From an uncultured Lachnospiraceae bacterium (GTDB taxonomy: Bacteria; Bacillota; Clostridia; Lachnospirales; Lachnospiraceae), in NCBI GenBank assembly GCA_910588955.1, contig CAJURQ010000020.1, forward strand, positions 1 through 60,869: a stretch of DNA of 60,869 nt. Reading direction: 5' to 3'. Made by a program: the position numbers and the translations under genes. This document shows positions 50,909 through 59,600 of the stretch, piece by piece. Position 1 is the stretch's first letter. Each line of letters starts with the position of its first letter. The notes beneath the pieces are model-generated. The model had not been told where the DNA came from. It made no database searches and saw only the letters and a program-made list of their open reading frames with translations.

Positions 50909-51162
50909 GTCAAAACAACTCCCGTTTTCTTTTGTGCTTTTATAAGTATCAGTTTTTCTGAGGTGTCGTCCTCTTTGTGCGCGTCGGACGCGCCAACATT
51001 TCCATCATAGTACCATCCGCGGGTTTTTTCAAGTGGTTTTACATACAGAAATGTACGTCTGGTAACAGTTCGGCGTGGTTTTTATTGCTCTGGGCTATCG
51101 TTTATGATAGGATGAAATAAGGTGCAGGACATAGAGCGGCAGGGTTTTGGAGGGGGTAATTT

Positions 51163-52527
51163 ATGAGATACGACGTGATTATTGTCGGCGCGGGACCGGG
51201 AGGCATCTACTCGGCTTATGAGCTGGTGCAGAAACGACCGGATTTAAAGATAGCGGTATTTGAGGCGGGGCACGCGCTGGAAAAACGGCACTGTCCCATA
51301 GACGGCGACAAGGTGAAATCCTGCGTCAAGTGTCCGAGCTGTTCAATTATGAGCGGGTTTGGCGGCGCGGGTGCCTTTTCTGACGGAAAATATAATATCA
51401 CCAACGATTTTGGCGGGACACTCCACGAATATATTGGTAAGAAAAAGGCGATAGAACTGATGCACTATGTGGATGAGATCAATATGAAGTACGGCGGCGA
51501 AGGAACGAAACTGTATTCTACGGCGGGGACTCACTTCAAGAAGCTGTGCCTGCAGAATAATCTGAATCTGCTGGACGCCTCCGTGCGCCATCTGGGGACG
51601 GATATTAATTATGTGGTTCTGGAAAATTTGTATGCTGAATTGAAGGATAAGGTGGAGTTTCATTTTGATACCCCGGTGCGGTCGGTGGAGCGCACGGAGG
51701 ACGGTTACCGCGTCGTATGTGAGCGTGATGCCCATGAATGCGAAAAGTGTGTCATATCTGTGGGGCGAAGCGGCAGCAAGTGGATGGAGAAGGTCTGCGA
51801 GGAGCTTGCCATCCACACGAAGTCAAACCGGGTAGATATCGGCGTGCGAGTGGAACTGCCGGCGGTGATTTTTTCGCACCTGACAGATGAACTCTATGAG
51901 AGCAAGATCGTCTATCGCACAGAGAAATTTGAGGACAGTGTGAGAACGTTCTGTATGAATCCGCATGGGATTGTGGTAAACGAGAACACCAACGGCATTG
52001 TGACGGTGAACGGGCACAGCTATGAGGGGGCGGAGAAACAGACGGAAAATACAAACTTTGCGCTCCTCGTTGCGAAGCATTTTTCCGAGCCTTTTAAGGA
52101 CAGCAACGGCTACGGGGAGAGCATTGCCAGACTTTCTAATATGTTGGGCGGCGGCGTGATCGTACAGCGGTTCGGGGATCTGGTGCGCGGCAGGAGGAGC
52201 AACGCCAAGCGGATTGCGGAAGGCGTGATCGAGCCGACGCTCGCCGCCACGCCGGGAGATTTAAGCCTCGTCCTGCCGAAGCGGATTTTGGACGGCATCA
52301 TCGAGATGATTTATGCCCTCGACAAGATCGCGCCCGGCACGGCAAACGACGACACGCTGCTGTACGGCGTGGAGGTGAAATTTTATAATATGGAAGTGGA
52401 GATCGACGAACATCTCGAGACGAGGCATAAAGGACTTTATATTATCGGGGACGGCAGCGGCGTGACCCATTCCCTGTCCCACGCTTCCGCCAGCGGGGTG
52501 TTTGTGGCAAGGGAGATCGCAGGCTGA
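51163..52527 (+). CDS. FAD-dependent dehydrogenase (NAD(P)/FAD Rossmann protein)
   Basis: A 454-residue flavoprotein. VIIVGAGPGGIYSAYEL is the FAD-binding GxGxxG; HCPIDGDKVKSCVKCPSC contains four close cysteines; GFGGAGAFSDGKYN follows. The C-terminal GLYIIGDGSGVTHSLSHA closes the FAD site. It belongs to the uncharacterised FAD-dependent dehydrogenase group found in Clostridia and Bacteroidetes. The cysteine group could hold a cluster or zinc. The reaction is unknown. GGAGGGGG precedes the ATG. Confidence 0.85.
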   Translation: MRYDVIIVGAGPGGIYSAYELVQKRPDLKIAVFEAGHALEKRHCPIDGDKVKSCVKCPSCSIMSGFGGAGAFSDGKYNITNDFGGTLHEYIGKKKAIELMHYVDEINMKYGGEGTKLYSTAGTHFKKLCLQNNLNLLDASVRHLGTDINYVVLENLYAELKDKVEFHFDTPVRSVERTEDGYRVVCERDAHECEKCVISVGRSGSKWMEKVCEELAIHTKSNRVDIGVRVELPAVIFSHLTDELYESKIVYRTEKFEDSVRTFCMNPHGIVVNENTNGIVTVNGHSYEGAEKQTENTNFALLVAKHFSEPFKDSNGYGESIARLSNMLGGGVIVQRFGDLVRGRRSNAKRIAEGVIEPTLAATPGDLSLVLPKRILDGIIEMIYALDKIAPGTANDDTLLYGVEVKFYNMEVEIDEHLETRHKGLYIIGDGSGVTHSLSHASASGVFVAREIAG

Positions 52528-52626
52528 TTTTGGATGGAGCAGCGCGAATGCACGCTTTGCGAACAGGCGTGTCAGGGCAGTACAGAGAAGCAAGGGGCGG
52601 GCAATGCCCCAGAATGGAGGAGAGAT

Positions 52627-53505
52627 ATGATATTAGGTGCATTGGAAGCGGGCGGCACAAAGATGGTGTGCGCCATCGGCAACGAAAACGGTGAAATTCT
52701 GGAGCAGATTTCGATTCCCACGGAGACGCCGGAGATTACGATGCCGAAACTGCTTTCCTTTTTCAAAGGGAAAGGGATCGAGGCGCTTGGCATCGGGTGT
52801 TTTGGACCGATCGACGTGAACAGGGATTCCGAGACTTACGGTTATATCACGACCACACCCAAGCTGGCGTGGCAGAATTATAATATCGTGGGAACGTTTA
52901 AAAAGGAACTTGGCGTGCCGGTGGGCTTTGACACGGATGTGAACGGCTCCGCCTTGGGAGAATATACGTGGGGCATCGCAAAGGGGTTACATAGCTGCAT
53001 TTATATCACAATCGGTACCGGCGTCGGGGTCGGTGTGATCGTGGACGGAAACCTTCTGCACGGCATGATGCACCCGGAGGGCGGTCATATTCTGCTGAGT
53101 AAGCTGCCGAACGATACCTATGAAGGGTTTTGCCCTTTCCACAAAAACTGTATGGAAGGGCTGGCGGCAGGACCGGCGATTGAGGGAAGATGGGGAAAGA
53201 AAGCAATCGAGCTTGCCGACAGAGAGGATGTCTGGGAGATGGAGGCGACTTATATCGCGCAGGCGCTCGTGGACTATACGGTGCTGGTATCCCCGCAGCG
53301 CATTATTCTGGGCGGCGGCGTGATGCACCAGACCCAGCTCCTGCCTTTGGTGCGCGCAAAGTTTAAGGAACTGTTAAACGGCTACGTCAAGACAAAGGAG
53401 CTGGAAGATCTGGACAGCTATATTGTGGTGCAGAGCCTTGATGACAAGCAGGGCATCATGGGAGCGCTGAAGCTGGGAATGATGGAGCTGGAGCGGCAGG
53501 GATAG
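52627..53505 (+). CDS. ROK-family fructokinase
   Basis: Start chosen at ATG 52627, after GGAGGAG; the frame is open from 52534. The 292-residue product has the ATP loop ALEAGGTKMVCAIG, the substrate loop FDTDVNGSALGE with the catalytic Asp, and TIGTGVGVGVIVDG. The ROK zinc site is HPEGGHIL followed by GFCPFHKNCMEGLAAGPAI (His plus three cysteines). The sequence type is that of Bacillus/Lactobacillus fructokinases. It phosphorylates fructose or a related sugar. A strong terminator follows. Confidence 0.88.
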   Translation: MILGALEAGGTKMVCAIGNENGEILEQISIPTETPEITMPKLLSFFKGKGIEALGIGCFGPIDVNRDSETYGYITTTPKLAWQNYNIVGTFKKELGVPVGFDTDVNGSALGEYTWGIAKGLHSCIYITIGTGVGVGVIVDGNLLHGMMHPEGGHILLSKLPNDTYEGFCPFHKNCMEGLAAGPAIEGRWGKKAIELADREDVWEMEATYIAQALVDYTVLVSPQRIILGGGVMHQTQLLPLVRAKFKELLNGYVKTKELEDLDSYIVVQSLDDKQGIMGALKLGMMELERQG

Positions 53506-53520
53506 CATACAAAAAGAATA

Positions 53521-53567
53521 AACAGCATTTCGACGGTTCGGGACAGGATGTCGGAATGCTGTTTTTT
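53521..53567 (+). terminator. Terminator after the ROK kinase gene
   Basis: AACAGCATTTCGAC (53521-53534) pairs with GTCGGAATGCTGTT (about 53549-53562), followed by TTTTT. It could act for both convergent transcripts, since the esterase gene ends at 53586. Confidence 0.9.
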
Positions 53568-53585
53568 ATGTGGCGTGCCACATGC

Positions 53586-54719
53586 TTAACGGGCAGGGGA
53601 TATTTTGGAAAAGTAATCCTGCAGATACTCGATCAGCACCCGTGCCGCCCGCCTCTGGGAAAGTTCGCCCGGATGGTTGTTGGAACCCACGGTTTCCTCG
53701 GTGAGACCGGGCAGCTGTAAATAGATGACGTTGTGATCGCCGCTCTCCCGTATATAGCGGATCATGGCGTCATTTATTGCGAAGGAAAGGTCGTAGCCGA
53801 TCATGCCGTAGCACCAGATGATGTGTGCCTGCGGATTGTGTTTCCGCAGCATCTTAAGGAAGGAGACGACGGCGTCCTCGAAACGGTTCAGGTCCTCTTC
53901 CACGAAAGTGCCGTCCGGGTTCAGGCGCTGCTTAAACGTCCGACCGGTGGAGGGATCATGCCACGCGGGCTGTTGGAAGGCGGATGCATCGTTCGTGCCG
54001 AGATTGACGATCACGGCATCTGTCTTTCTACAAGTAAAATCATAGTGAGCAAAGGCGCCTAGGCTCTCGTTTTTCTTCCCGCAGCAGAGACCGCAGAGCT
54101 GTTCGTAGCGGGAGGGGATGCTTGTGTCCGGATTGTTGTCCCAGCCGGACAGCACGCCCCAGCCGCCTTTTGAAATGATATAGGCATCCGCGCCGAGCGC
54201 CTCCGCCGTCATTTTGGCGTAGTCGCGGCTGTAGCTCATGTACATAGGAATCCAGTCCATATCCCCTTTCGCCCCATAAGTGCCCTCCCCGGAGGTAATG
54301 CTGTCGCCGACAAATTCCAGCGTATATTTTCCTTTGGGAACGGGATGGAAGTTCCCGTCCGTCTGAAAGCCGTGGACAATGAGGCAGCAGTCCTCGTCTT
54401 CGATCATCGCCTGTGTCTCTCTCGTGATGCGCACATTCTTCACAGGCTCTTCGCTCATGCCGCGAAACAGGCACAGGGAATGGTTTCCCGGCGTCAGCAT
54501 CAGGCGGCTCATCAATTCCTTGTTGACTTCTATAGTCACCCACATCTCGAGATTTTGCCAGCTGACTTCCAGATCAGCCCAAAGCTCTGAACCGGACACG
54601 TTTAGTTCCACTGCGCTCCCATTGAAAAAGAGCGGCAGCGGGCAGGTTCCGGGAACGGTACGTCCGTGCACTTTGTAGTGGGGGATTTCGCTTAGTGCGT
54701 ATTTTTTTACATTGCTCAT
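53586..54719 (-). CDS. CE2-like SGNH carbohydrate esterase
   Basis: A 377-residue cytoplasmic protein (no signal peptide). The N-terminal ~125 residues form a beta-rich jelly-roll-like domain. The SGNH hydrolase follows: block I LEFVGDSITSGEG with the catalytic Ser, block III VNLGTNDAS, and near the end a His in SNNHPGELSQ. This domain pair is the carbohydrate esterase family 2 layout, which removes acetyl groups from sugars. It lies four bases from the Mrr-like gene, in the same direction. Confidence 0.85.
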   Translation of the reverse strand: MSNVKKYALSEIPHYKVHGRTVPGTCPLPLFFNGSAVELNVSGSELWADLEVSWQNLEMWVTIEVNKELMSRLMLTPGNHSLCLFRGMSEEPVKNVRITRETQAMIEDEDCCLIVHGFQTDGNFHPVPKGKYTLEFVGDSITSGEGTYGAKGDMDWIPMYMSYSRDYAKMTAEALGADAYIISKGGWGVLSGWDNNPDTSIPSRYEQLCGLCCGKKNESLGAFAHYDFTCRKTDAVIVNLGTNDASAFQQPAWHDPSTGRTFKQRLNPDGTFVEEDLNRFEDAVVSFLKMLRKHNPQAHIIWCYGMIGYDLSFAINDAMIRYIRESGDHNVIYLQLPGLTEETVGSNNHPGELSQRRAARVLIEYLQDYFSKISPAR

Positions 54720-54722
54720 TGG

Positions 54723-55223
54723 TTATTCCGCCTTTCTTTTGCCTTTGTCGGGAAGTAAATTGTTTTCCTCGATCATAGCGTCCATATAGCCCCTGTCCCA
54801 GAGCAGAATGCGCAGCTTTTTTGCGGCGTCCACAGCGGGAGAGGTGAAATACTGGTTTGTCATAACGGCACCCACCATCCGCTCATAGTATGCCAAACCG
54901 CCGTAAGTGCGAAGCACCGCCTCCACGCCGACGGGACCGCTGTAGCGTTTGCATTGGATCGCATAGGTGACGCCGTCTTTTTCCGCCAGAATATCCACGC
55001 CGAAGTCGCCGCTTCCGCGGGTTACCTCCACGTCGATAAATCCCTGTGCACGCAGAAGGTCGGCGCAAAAAAATTCAAAATCGTGTCCGTCCAGCTCGTC
55101 CATCCGGCTAAACCGGCGTTCCCGCCTGCGGCGGAGGAAAATATCGATTAATATGGCGAGAACAGCCATAAAAGCGATCATGCCGATCAGCGCGGCAAGA
55201 ACCGTCATGTTTGATTGCATCAT
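54723..55223 (-). CDS. Membrane-anchored Mrr-like restriction endonuclease-fold protein
   Basis: A 166-residue protein with an N-terminal membrane helix (LAALIGMIAFMAVLAILIDIF) and a short basic linker. The Mrr_cat fold follows: GHDFEFFCADLLRAQGF, GSGDFGVDILAEKDG and YAIQCKRY, with catalytic Asp and QxK. Cytosolic Mrr enzymes cut modified DNA; membrane-anchored forms are widespread and of unclear role. It is transcribed with the esterase gene. ACGGAGA precedes the ATG. Confidence 0.87.
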   Translation of the reverse strand: MMQSNMTVLAALIGMIAFMAVLAILIDIFLRRRRERRFSRMDELDGHDFEFFCADLLRAQGFIDVEVTRGSGDFGVDILAEKDGVTYAIQCKRYSGPVGVEAVLRTYGGLAYYERMVGAVMTNQYFTSPAVDAAKKLRILLWDRGYMDAMIEENNLLPDKGKRKAE

Positions 55224-55417
55224 GGATATCTCCGTTCTGAAAAAAAGCCTGTTAACATTAACATGGTAGCAGTATTTCTGTGATTTATCAATGATTTGGA
55301 TTCAAAATTTTCGGCACTGGAAGCTGATACACGGCTGAATGCTGTAAAATGGGCGGTGCAGGGATAAACCCGGTTCTTCCTGCATAAATTTTATAAAACC
55401 AGTTTACGGGCTGACTT

Positions 55418-55951
55418 ATGGCGACAGTCTTATCCAATATTTCCAATATCATCATTCCGGTTATTTTGTTTTATATTGTGGCATACGGCATTTCCAACCG
55501 CTGTAATGTTTACGAGGATTTTATCAAGGGCGCGAAGGACGGGTTTCACACGGTCATACAGATCATGCCAACGTTGATCGGGCTTATGGTGGCGGTGGGC
55601 GTTTTACGCGCCTCGGGTTTTCTGGAGTTTGTCGGGAGCTTTTTTGGCGGCGTGGCGGAGAAGCTGGGCTTTTCCGCCGAGCTTGTGCCGTTAATGTTCG
55701 TGAAGATGTTCTCCTCCTCGGCGGCGACGGGGCTTGTGCTCGATATTTTTAAAAATCACGGACCGGATTCTCTGATCGGTCTCACCACTTCCATTATGAT
55801 GAGCTGCACGGAGACGATCTTTTACACTATGAGCGTCTACTTTCTGGCGGCAAAAGTTACGAAGACGCGCCATACGCTGAAGGGGGCGCTGCTTGCCACC
55901 GCTGCAGGGATTGCGGCGAGTATCGTGATTGCGGGGAAGATGGTTGGATAG
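55418..55951 (+). CDS. spmB: Spore maturation protein B
   Basis: A 177-residue membrane protein of the SpmB/nucleoside-recognition family. It has IIIPVILFYIVAYGISNRCNVYEDFIKGAKDG, then MPTLIGLMVAVGVLRASG and FSSSAATGLVLDIFKNHGPDS (segments longer than 20 residues are broken by these markers only to locate them). It partners SpmA in spore-core dehydration. In most Firmicutes spmB follows spmA directly; here about 24 kb separates them. The upstream region holds no clear promoter and only a weak ribosome site. Confidence 0.92.
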   Translation: MATVLSNISNIIIPVILFYIVAYGISNRCNVYEDFIKGAKDGFHTVIQIMPTLIGLMVAVGVLRASGFLEFVGSFFGGVAEKLGFSAELVPLMFVKMFSSSAATGLVLDIFKNHGPDSLIGLTTSIMMSCTETIFYTMSVYFLAAKVTKTRHTLKGALLATAAGIAASIVIAGKMVG

Positions 55952-56187
55952 ACGTTTTTTTGTGCTTGACGTGAACATTATGACCATTTATAATGAGCAC
56001 AAAGCATAATATTTTCTTGACAATAAATGTTCGGCGTGGCATTTTTGCGCTGAAGTCAAACGAAACCGGCATTTATGTCTGGTTTTCCGGTCTGTGTTTC
56101 AGAATTTCTATGCTTTTAAATCAACTAACACAATTTAAAAGCGGGGGATTCTGTGCAAATGTCTCCTGCGGAACAGGAGGAAAGTTT

Positions 56188-56778
56188 ATGGATTATGCAC
56201 GAAAAGAAAGCGAGGAAAGGTTTGTGGTGATGAAGGGCGGAAAACGCTACACGTTTGAAGATGTGGAGTTGCTCCCTGATGATGAGAGGGCGGAGCTGAT
56301 TGACGGCGAGATGTTTATCATGCAGGCACCAGGGATGTCTCATCAGGATATCCTAGGGGAGCTGTTTATGGTTATTCAACTTTATCTCAAGAAAAACAAC
56401 AGGCGGTGCAAGGCTTATATGGGGCTTGGGGCATTTGTCAAAAGAGATAAATATAATTATCTCATACCGGATATTTCCGTGGTCTGTGACAGGGACAGGC
56501 TGGAGGAGAAAGGCTGTCAAGGTTCGCCGGACTGGGTTATTGAGATTGTGTCACCGTCTACCAGAAAGAGAGATTATGAGCGTAAGCTGGCGCTTTACCG
56601 GGAAACGGGGACGCGGGAATACTGGATTGTGGACAGGAAACGAGATGCTGTTTTTGTGTATCGGTTTGAACAGGACGGGGAGGTTGAGCAGTATTCCTTT
56701 TCGGATCGTATTAAAGTGGGGATTTATGACGATTTGTACATTGATTTTTCGGAACTGGAATTGGGATGGGTGGTTTAA
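56188..56778 (+). CDS. Uma2-family putative endonuclease
   Basis: Start chosen at ATG 56188, after AGGAGG; the frame is open from 55993 without a site. The 196-residue product has YTFEDVELLPDDERAELIDG, MSHQDILGEL, LIPDISVVCDRDRL, PDWVIEIVSPSTRKRDYERK and YWIVDRKRDAVFVY. These fit the Uma2/DUF820 family, with a PD-(D/E)xK nuclease core (Asp in PDISVV, Glu-x-V in VIEIVS). The role in the cell is unknown. A terminator follows. Confidence 0.88.
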   Translation: MDYARKESEERFVVMKGGKRYTFEDVELLPDDERAELIDGEMFIMQAPGMSHQDILGELFMVIQLYLKKNNRRCKAYMGLGAFVKRDKYNYLIPDISVVCDRDRLEEKGCQGSPDWVIEIVSPSTRKRDYERKLALYRETGTREYWIVDRKRDAVFVYRFEQDGEVEQYSFSDRIKVGIYDDLYIDFSELELGWVV

Positions 56779-56787
56779 ATACAATGC

Positions 56788-56817
56788 GAAACGGCGCTCC
56801 ATACGGGGCGCCGTTTC
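56788..56817 (+). terminator. Terminator after the Uma2-family gene
   Basis: GAAACGGCGC (56788-56797) pairs with GCGCCGTTTC (56808-56817). The following T-run is weak. The gene-poor stretch from here to 57210 (about 390 bp) also holds a small minus-strand frame at 56880-56969 and the fabT operator and promoter. Confidence 0.65.
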
Positions 56818-56879
56818 TGTGTGTGAGAAGGATAGAAATGTTGGTTCAAATATATGTCAACAGCAGCTTTGGACCGCTG

Positions 56880-56969
56880 TTATGGTTTGTCGAAGCCGGT
56901 CGGCACCAAACCAGCGCCGGCGACTCCATTATAAGTGTAGTATAACCACCGCCAAAGAATCTGAGTCAT
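56880..56969 (-). CDS. Possible 29-residue small peptide
   Basis: On the minus strand an ATG frame reads MTQILWRWLYYTYNGVAGAG followed by LVPTGFDKP and TAA. The ATG follows CAGGGATTA, a moderate ribosome site. The peptide is Trp/Tyr-rich near its N-terminus and Gly/Ala-rich in the middle, and the codons look used rather than random. An imperfect AACAGC/GCTGTT hairpin follows the stop (about 56860-56882). It was not recognised; it may be a real small protein or a fortuitous frame. Confidence 0.35.
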   Translation of the reverse strand: MTQILWRWLYYTYNGVAGAGLVPTGFDKP

Positions 56970-57134
56970 TAATCCCTGCGGACCGAATGTTTTGATCCGG
57001 TTCTGTCTTAACTACAATTCATACTATACATGCTATTTGTGAATGTGATGTGTCAAAATTCATAAGAAAAAAGAAAGAAAGTATAAACTAAAATTTATAA
57101 TTGGTACTTTTGGGATAGAGATTTCCCTCAATAA

Positions 57135-57151
57135 AGTTTGACTTTCAAACT
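57135..57151 (+). promoter_or_regulatory. FabT-type operator upstream of fabT
   Basis: AGTTTGACTTTCAAACT has half-sites TTTGA and TCAAA, the same palindrome type as at 11594 and 12885. It covers the -35 of the gene's own promoter, so it implies autorepression. Confidence 0.8.
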
Positions 57152-57166
57152 ATTTTTTGATACACT
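57138..57166 (+). promoter_or_regulatory. Promoter of fabT
   Basis: TTGACT (57138-57143), 17 bases, TACACT (57161-57166). The -35 lies inside the operator palindrome. Confidence 0.65.
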
Positions 57167-57210
57167 GTTTGGAGATTCAGGAGACATGTTTGTGCGGCAG
57201 GGGAAAGATA

Positions 57211-57648
57211 ATGGATATCAGCAATACATTGAACGAGGTGCTGGTCAGGCTCTTCCGGGACATTAACACGCTTGAGGAGCGGGCGATCAGAACCGAGGAA
57301 TATAAAGATGTGACGGCAAACGATATGCACGTCATTGAGGCGATCGGTCCCGATTCGGCGAAAAATATGACCAGTGTGGCAAGGGAGCTGGAGGTTACAA
57401 CGGGAACGCTGACTATAGCGGTGAACAGTTTGGTAAAAAAGGGATACGTGGACAGAACGAGAAGCGAGGAGGACAGGCGTGTTGTACTGATTTCCCTTTC
57501 AGGGAAAGGGAAAAAGGCGTACCTTCATCACCGACGTTTTCACGAGGAGATGATTGATGCGGTTTTAAAAGAGCTCTCTGAGGAGGAACAGAGAGCGCTC
57601 GAAAGCGCCCTCTCCAAGCTGACGAGATTTTTCCGTGCCACGCTGTAA
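57211..57648 (+). CDS. fabT: MarR-family fatty-acid synthesis repressor
   Basis: 145 residues from ATG 57211 after AGGGGAAAG; a TTG frame from 57157 would start inside the promoter. The winged helix is MTSVARELEVTTGTLTIAVN followed by SLVKKGYVDRTRSEEDRRVV. The N-terminal pattern EERAIRTEEYKDVTANDMHV resembles streptococcal FabT (IEE-x-R-FKD-x-EMH), and the C-terminal helix has HHRRFHEEMIDAVL. FabT binds acyl-ACP and represses fab genes. The FabT palindromes ahead of it and ahead of the acpP and fabD units support the name, though the gene lies about 39 kb from the fab cluster. Confidence 0.82.
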   Translation: MDISNTLNEVLVRLFRDINTLEERAIRTEEYKDVTANDMHVIEAIGPDSAKNMTSVARELEVTTGTLTIAVNSLVKKGYVDRTRSEEDRRVVLISLSGKGKKAYLHHRRFHEEMIDAVLKELSEEEQRALESALSKLTRFFRATL

Positions 57649-57689
57649 GCGCGTTTTGCGAATAGGCGTGGCTGAACGGATCATCGCTA

Positions 57690-59537
57690 TCACTCCGCCG
57701 CCAGCCTTCTTGCAAGCGTCCGGTAGTCGGCGGGACCGTTTTGCAGCAGAAAAGAATGAAAGCGGTACAAAAATTCCGTGTCGTTATAGACAGCGGTCAC
57801 TTGGTTCGGCTCGGACCAGAGGACGGCTGCCTGTTTTTTTAATTCCAAAATTTCCAGATATCCCAGATAATATTTCAGATAGTTGCACGGTTCCTCCACG
57901 ATATACTGGTAGAGGGCGGCGAGGCTCGAGCTGTCACCTATGCCGAGACAGTAACAGAGCTTCTGCACATCCTCAAAGGAGGCGTTGTCATAGTGGATAG
58001 CGATATCCAGCAGGGAATACAGCCCCAGCCTAAACTGCCTGTCGAGACGGCATACCTGGTAGTAGGCGGCGGCTTCGGGGTGGGATTCTCTTGCAAGCTC
58101 AATGGCGCGGTCAAAAGAATCCAGCTCCACATACATAGCCCAGCCCTCCACAAATCCGCCGTAGTAGAGGACGCTTCCGAGGGGAAGGATATTTTGCTGT
58201 TCCTGATAGCGTTTGCTGTATACCGTCTGGTACAGGTGACCCGGATAGCCTTCATGCGCCAGCGTGGTATAGAGGGCGAGATCGTCCTCCGTATCTTTTG
58301 CGTTCAAGCAGATCAGGTTGTTGCAGATATTGTCGATGGGCGGCGTCATGTAGAAGGCGGGTGCGCTGTAAGCCTCCAGACTGGCGTCCACATACTTTAT
58401 GGTGGAGCGGATGGGCGCGTTGTCCCTGCCTGCGGGGATGGGCGGATATTCCCCGCCGATTTCCGACTGCAGATCCGCCAAAATTTCCTCCGGTGTCATG
58501 TCCGGCAGGAGGGAGGGTGTCTCGGCAATCATGTCCTTTAACGCCGGATTGGCGGTGAGAAGCGCAAACAGCGATTCATAGTTAAAACGCAGATCTCTGG
58601 CGAGAAGGCGTTTGATCTCGTCTATGTCACGGTAAGAACCCGTGCGCAGACGGACAAGCGCCCGGTAGTAGTCTCTGCCGTTTTCCTGCCCCGCCAGACC
58701 ACAGGTCGCTTTCCCGGATCCTTTTAATATGGTCAGTTCGTCCGCCAGACGGTCATAGGCGGGTATGACTATAGTGGTCAATAGACGGTTGTGTTCAGAT
58801 ACGTAGGAATCCACTTCCCCGGCGGTCAGAATGCTTTTCTCCGCAAGCTGCTGCAGCCTTTCCTGAAAGGTAACTTCCAAAAAGTGCGTGCCGTTCTCCA
58901 CGGAGGAGGCGTCCAACAGCTCTGAACATTGCCGGATCACCCGGTCGGCGGTCAGATCGGACATAAAAAGTCCGGCGTCCGCCTTTTCCTTCTCATAGAC
59001 GAGAAGCCCGTCAAAGTAAGCGGGAATCTGGGTGAGGATAGACAGGTAGTTCTCGACATCGGCTTTGTCGTCCATGCGATATTCAGAGAACAAAATCGGC
59101 AGCTCCGAGGGGACGCCCGAGGAAGGCGAGAGCGGTTCTGAGAAATAGGGGTAAGCGGCAGTGGAAGCCGATGCCGCAAGGTAAGTGTCCAAAAGTTCAT
59201 AGAGCTGACGGTTCTCTTCATTCAGGGCTTCTGGGTCAATCTTGTTTAAATCTTCTCGCGCCAGAGACAGCGCGTACACTTCGTTCGCGGCTTCCCCGGG
59301 CTGGTAGACGGGCAGGGTTAGGGACGATTCATCCACACCGTAGACGGACGGATTGTCGATCGTATAGTGAAAGTGGATGGGATTTGCCTGTATCTCGTCT
59401 AAGAAAAATGCTTGGGCAAAAGCGCAGAATTTACTGTCCTGATGGGTGCGGCTGTACCAGTGCAGCGTCAGGATGCTCAGGGCGGTAAACAGAATCAACA
59501 CAAAAGTACATTGTCTGGAAGAGAGGGAATGTTTCAA
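57690..59537 (-). CDS. DUF885-family protein with HEGYPGH metallopeptidase motif
   Basis: 615 residues starting at TTG 59537, seven bases after AGGTG. A signal or anchor helix (CTFVLILFTALSILTL) lies at the N-terminus. The family motif LAHEGYPGHLYQ at about residues 427-433 resembles the HExxH zinc site, with a downstream FVEGWAMYVE as the probable Glu ligand. DUF885 members are predicted extracellular or periplasmic peptidases with unknown substrates. It converges on fabT with 41 bases between stops. Confidence 0.87.
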   Translation of the reverse strand: MKHSLSSRQCTFVLILFTALSILTLHWYSRTHQDSKFCAFAQAFFLDEIQANPIHFHYTIDNPSVYGVDESSLTLPVYQPGEAANEVYALSLAREDLNKIDPEALNEENRQLYELLDTYLAASASTAAYPYFSEPLSPSSGVPSELPILFSEYRMDDKADVENYLSILTQIPAYFDGLLVYEKEKADAGLFMSDLTADRVIRQCSELLDASSVENGTHFLEVTFQERLQQLAEKSILTAGEVDSYVSEHNRLLTTIVIPAYDRLADELTILKGSGKATCGLAGQENGRDYYRALVRLRTGSYRDIDEIKRLLARDLRFNYESLFALLTANPALKDMIAETPSLLPDMTPEEILADLQSEIGGEYPPIPAGRDNAPIRSTIKYVDASLEAYSAPAFYMTPPIDNICNNLICLNAKDTEDDLALYTTLAHEGYPGHLYQTVYSKRYQEQQNILPLGSVLYYGGFVEGWAMYVELDSFDRAIELARESHPEAAAYYQVCRLDRQFRLGLYSLLDIAIHYDNASFEDVQKLCYCLGIGDSSSLAALYQYIVEEPCNYLKYYLGYLEILELKKQAAVLWSEPNQVTAVYNDTEFLYRFHSFLLQNGPADYRTLARRLAAE

Positions 59538-59600
59538 GGGAACACCTGCAGAAAAAGATTTGTATTACTATATGAAAGGAGTACAAAAATAATGACCGGA

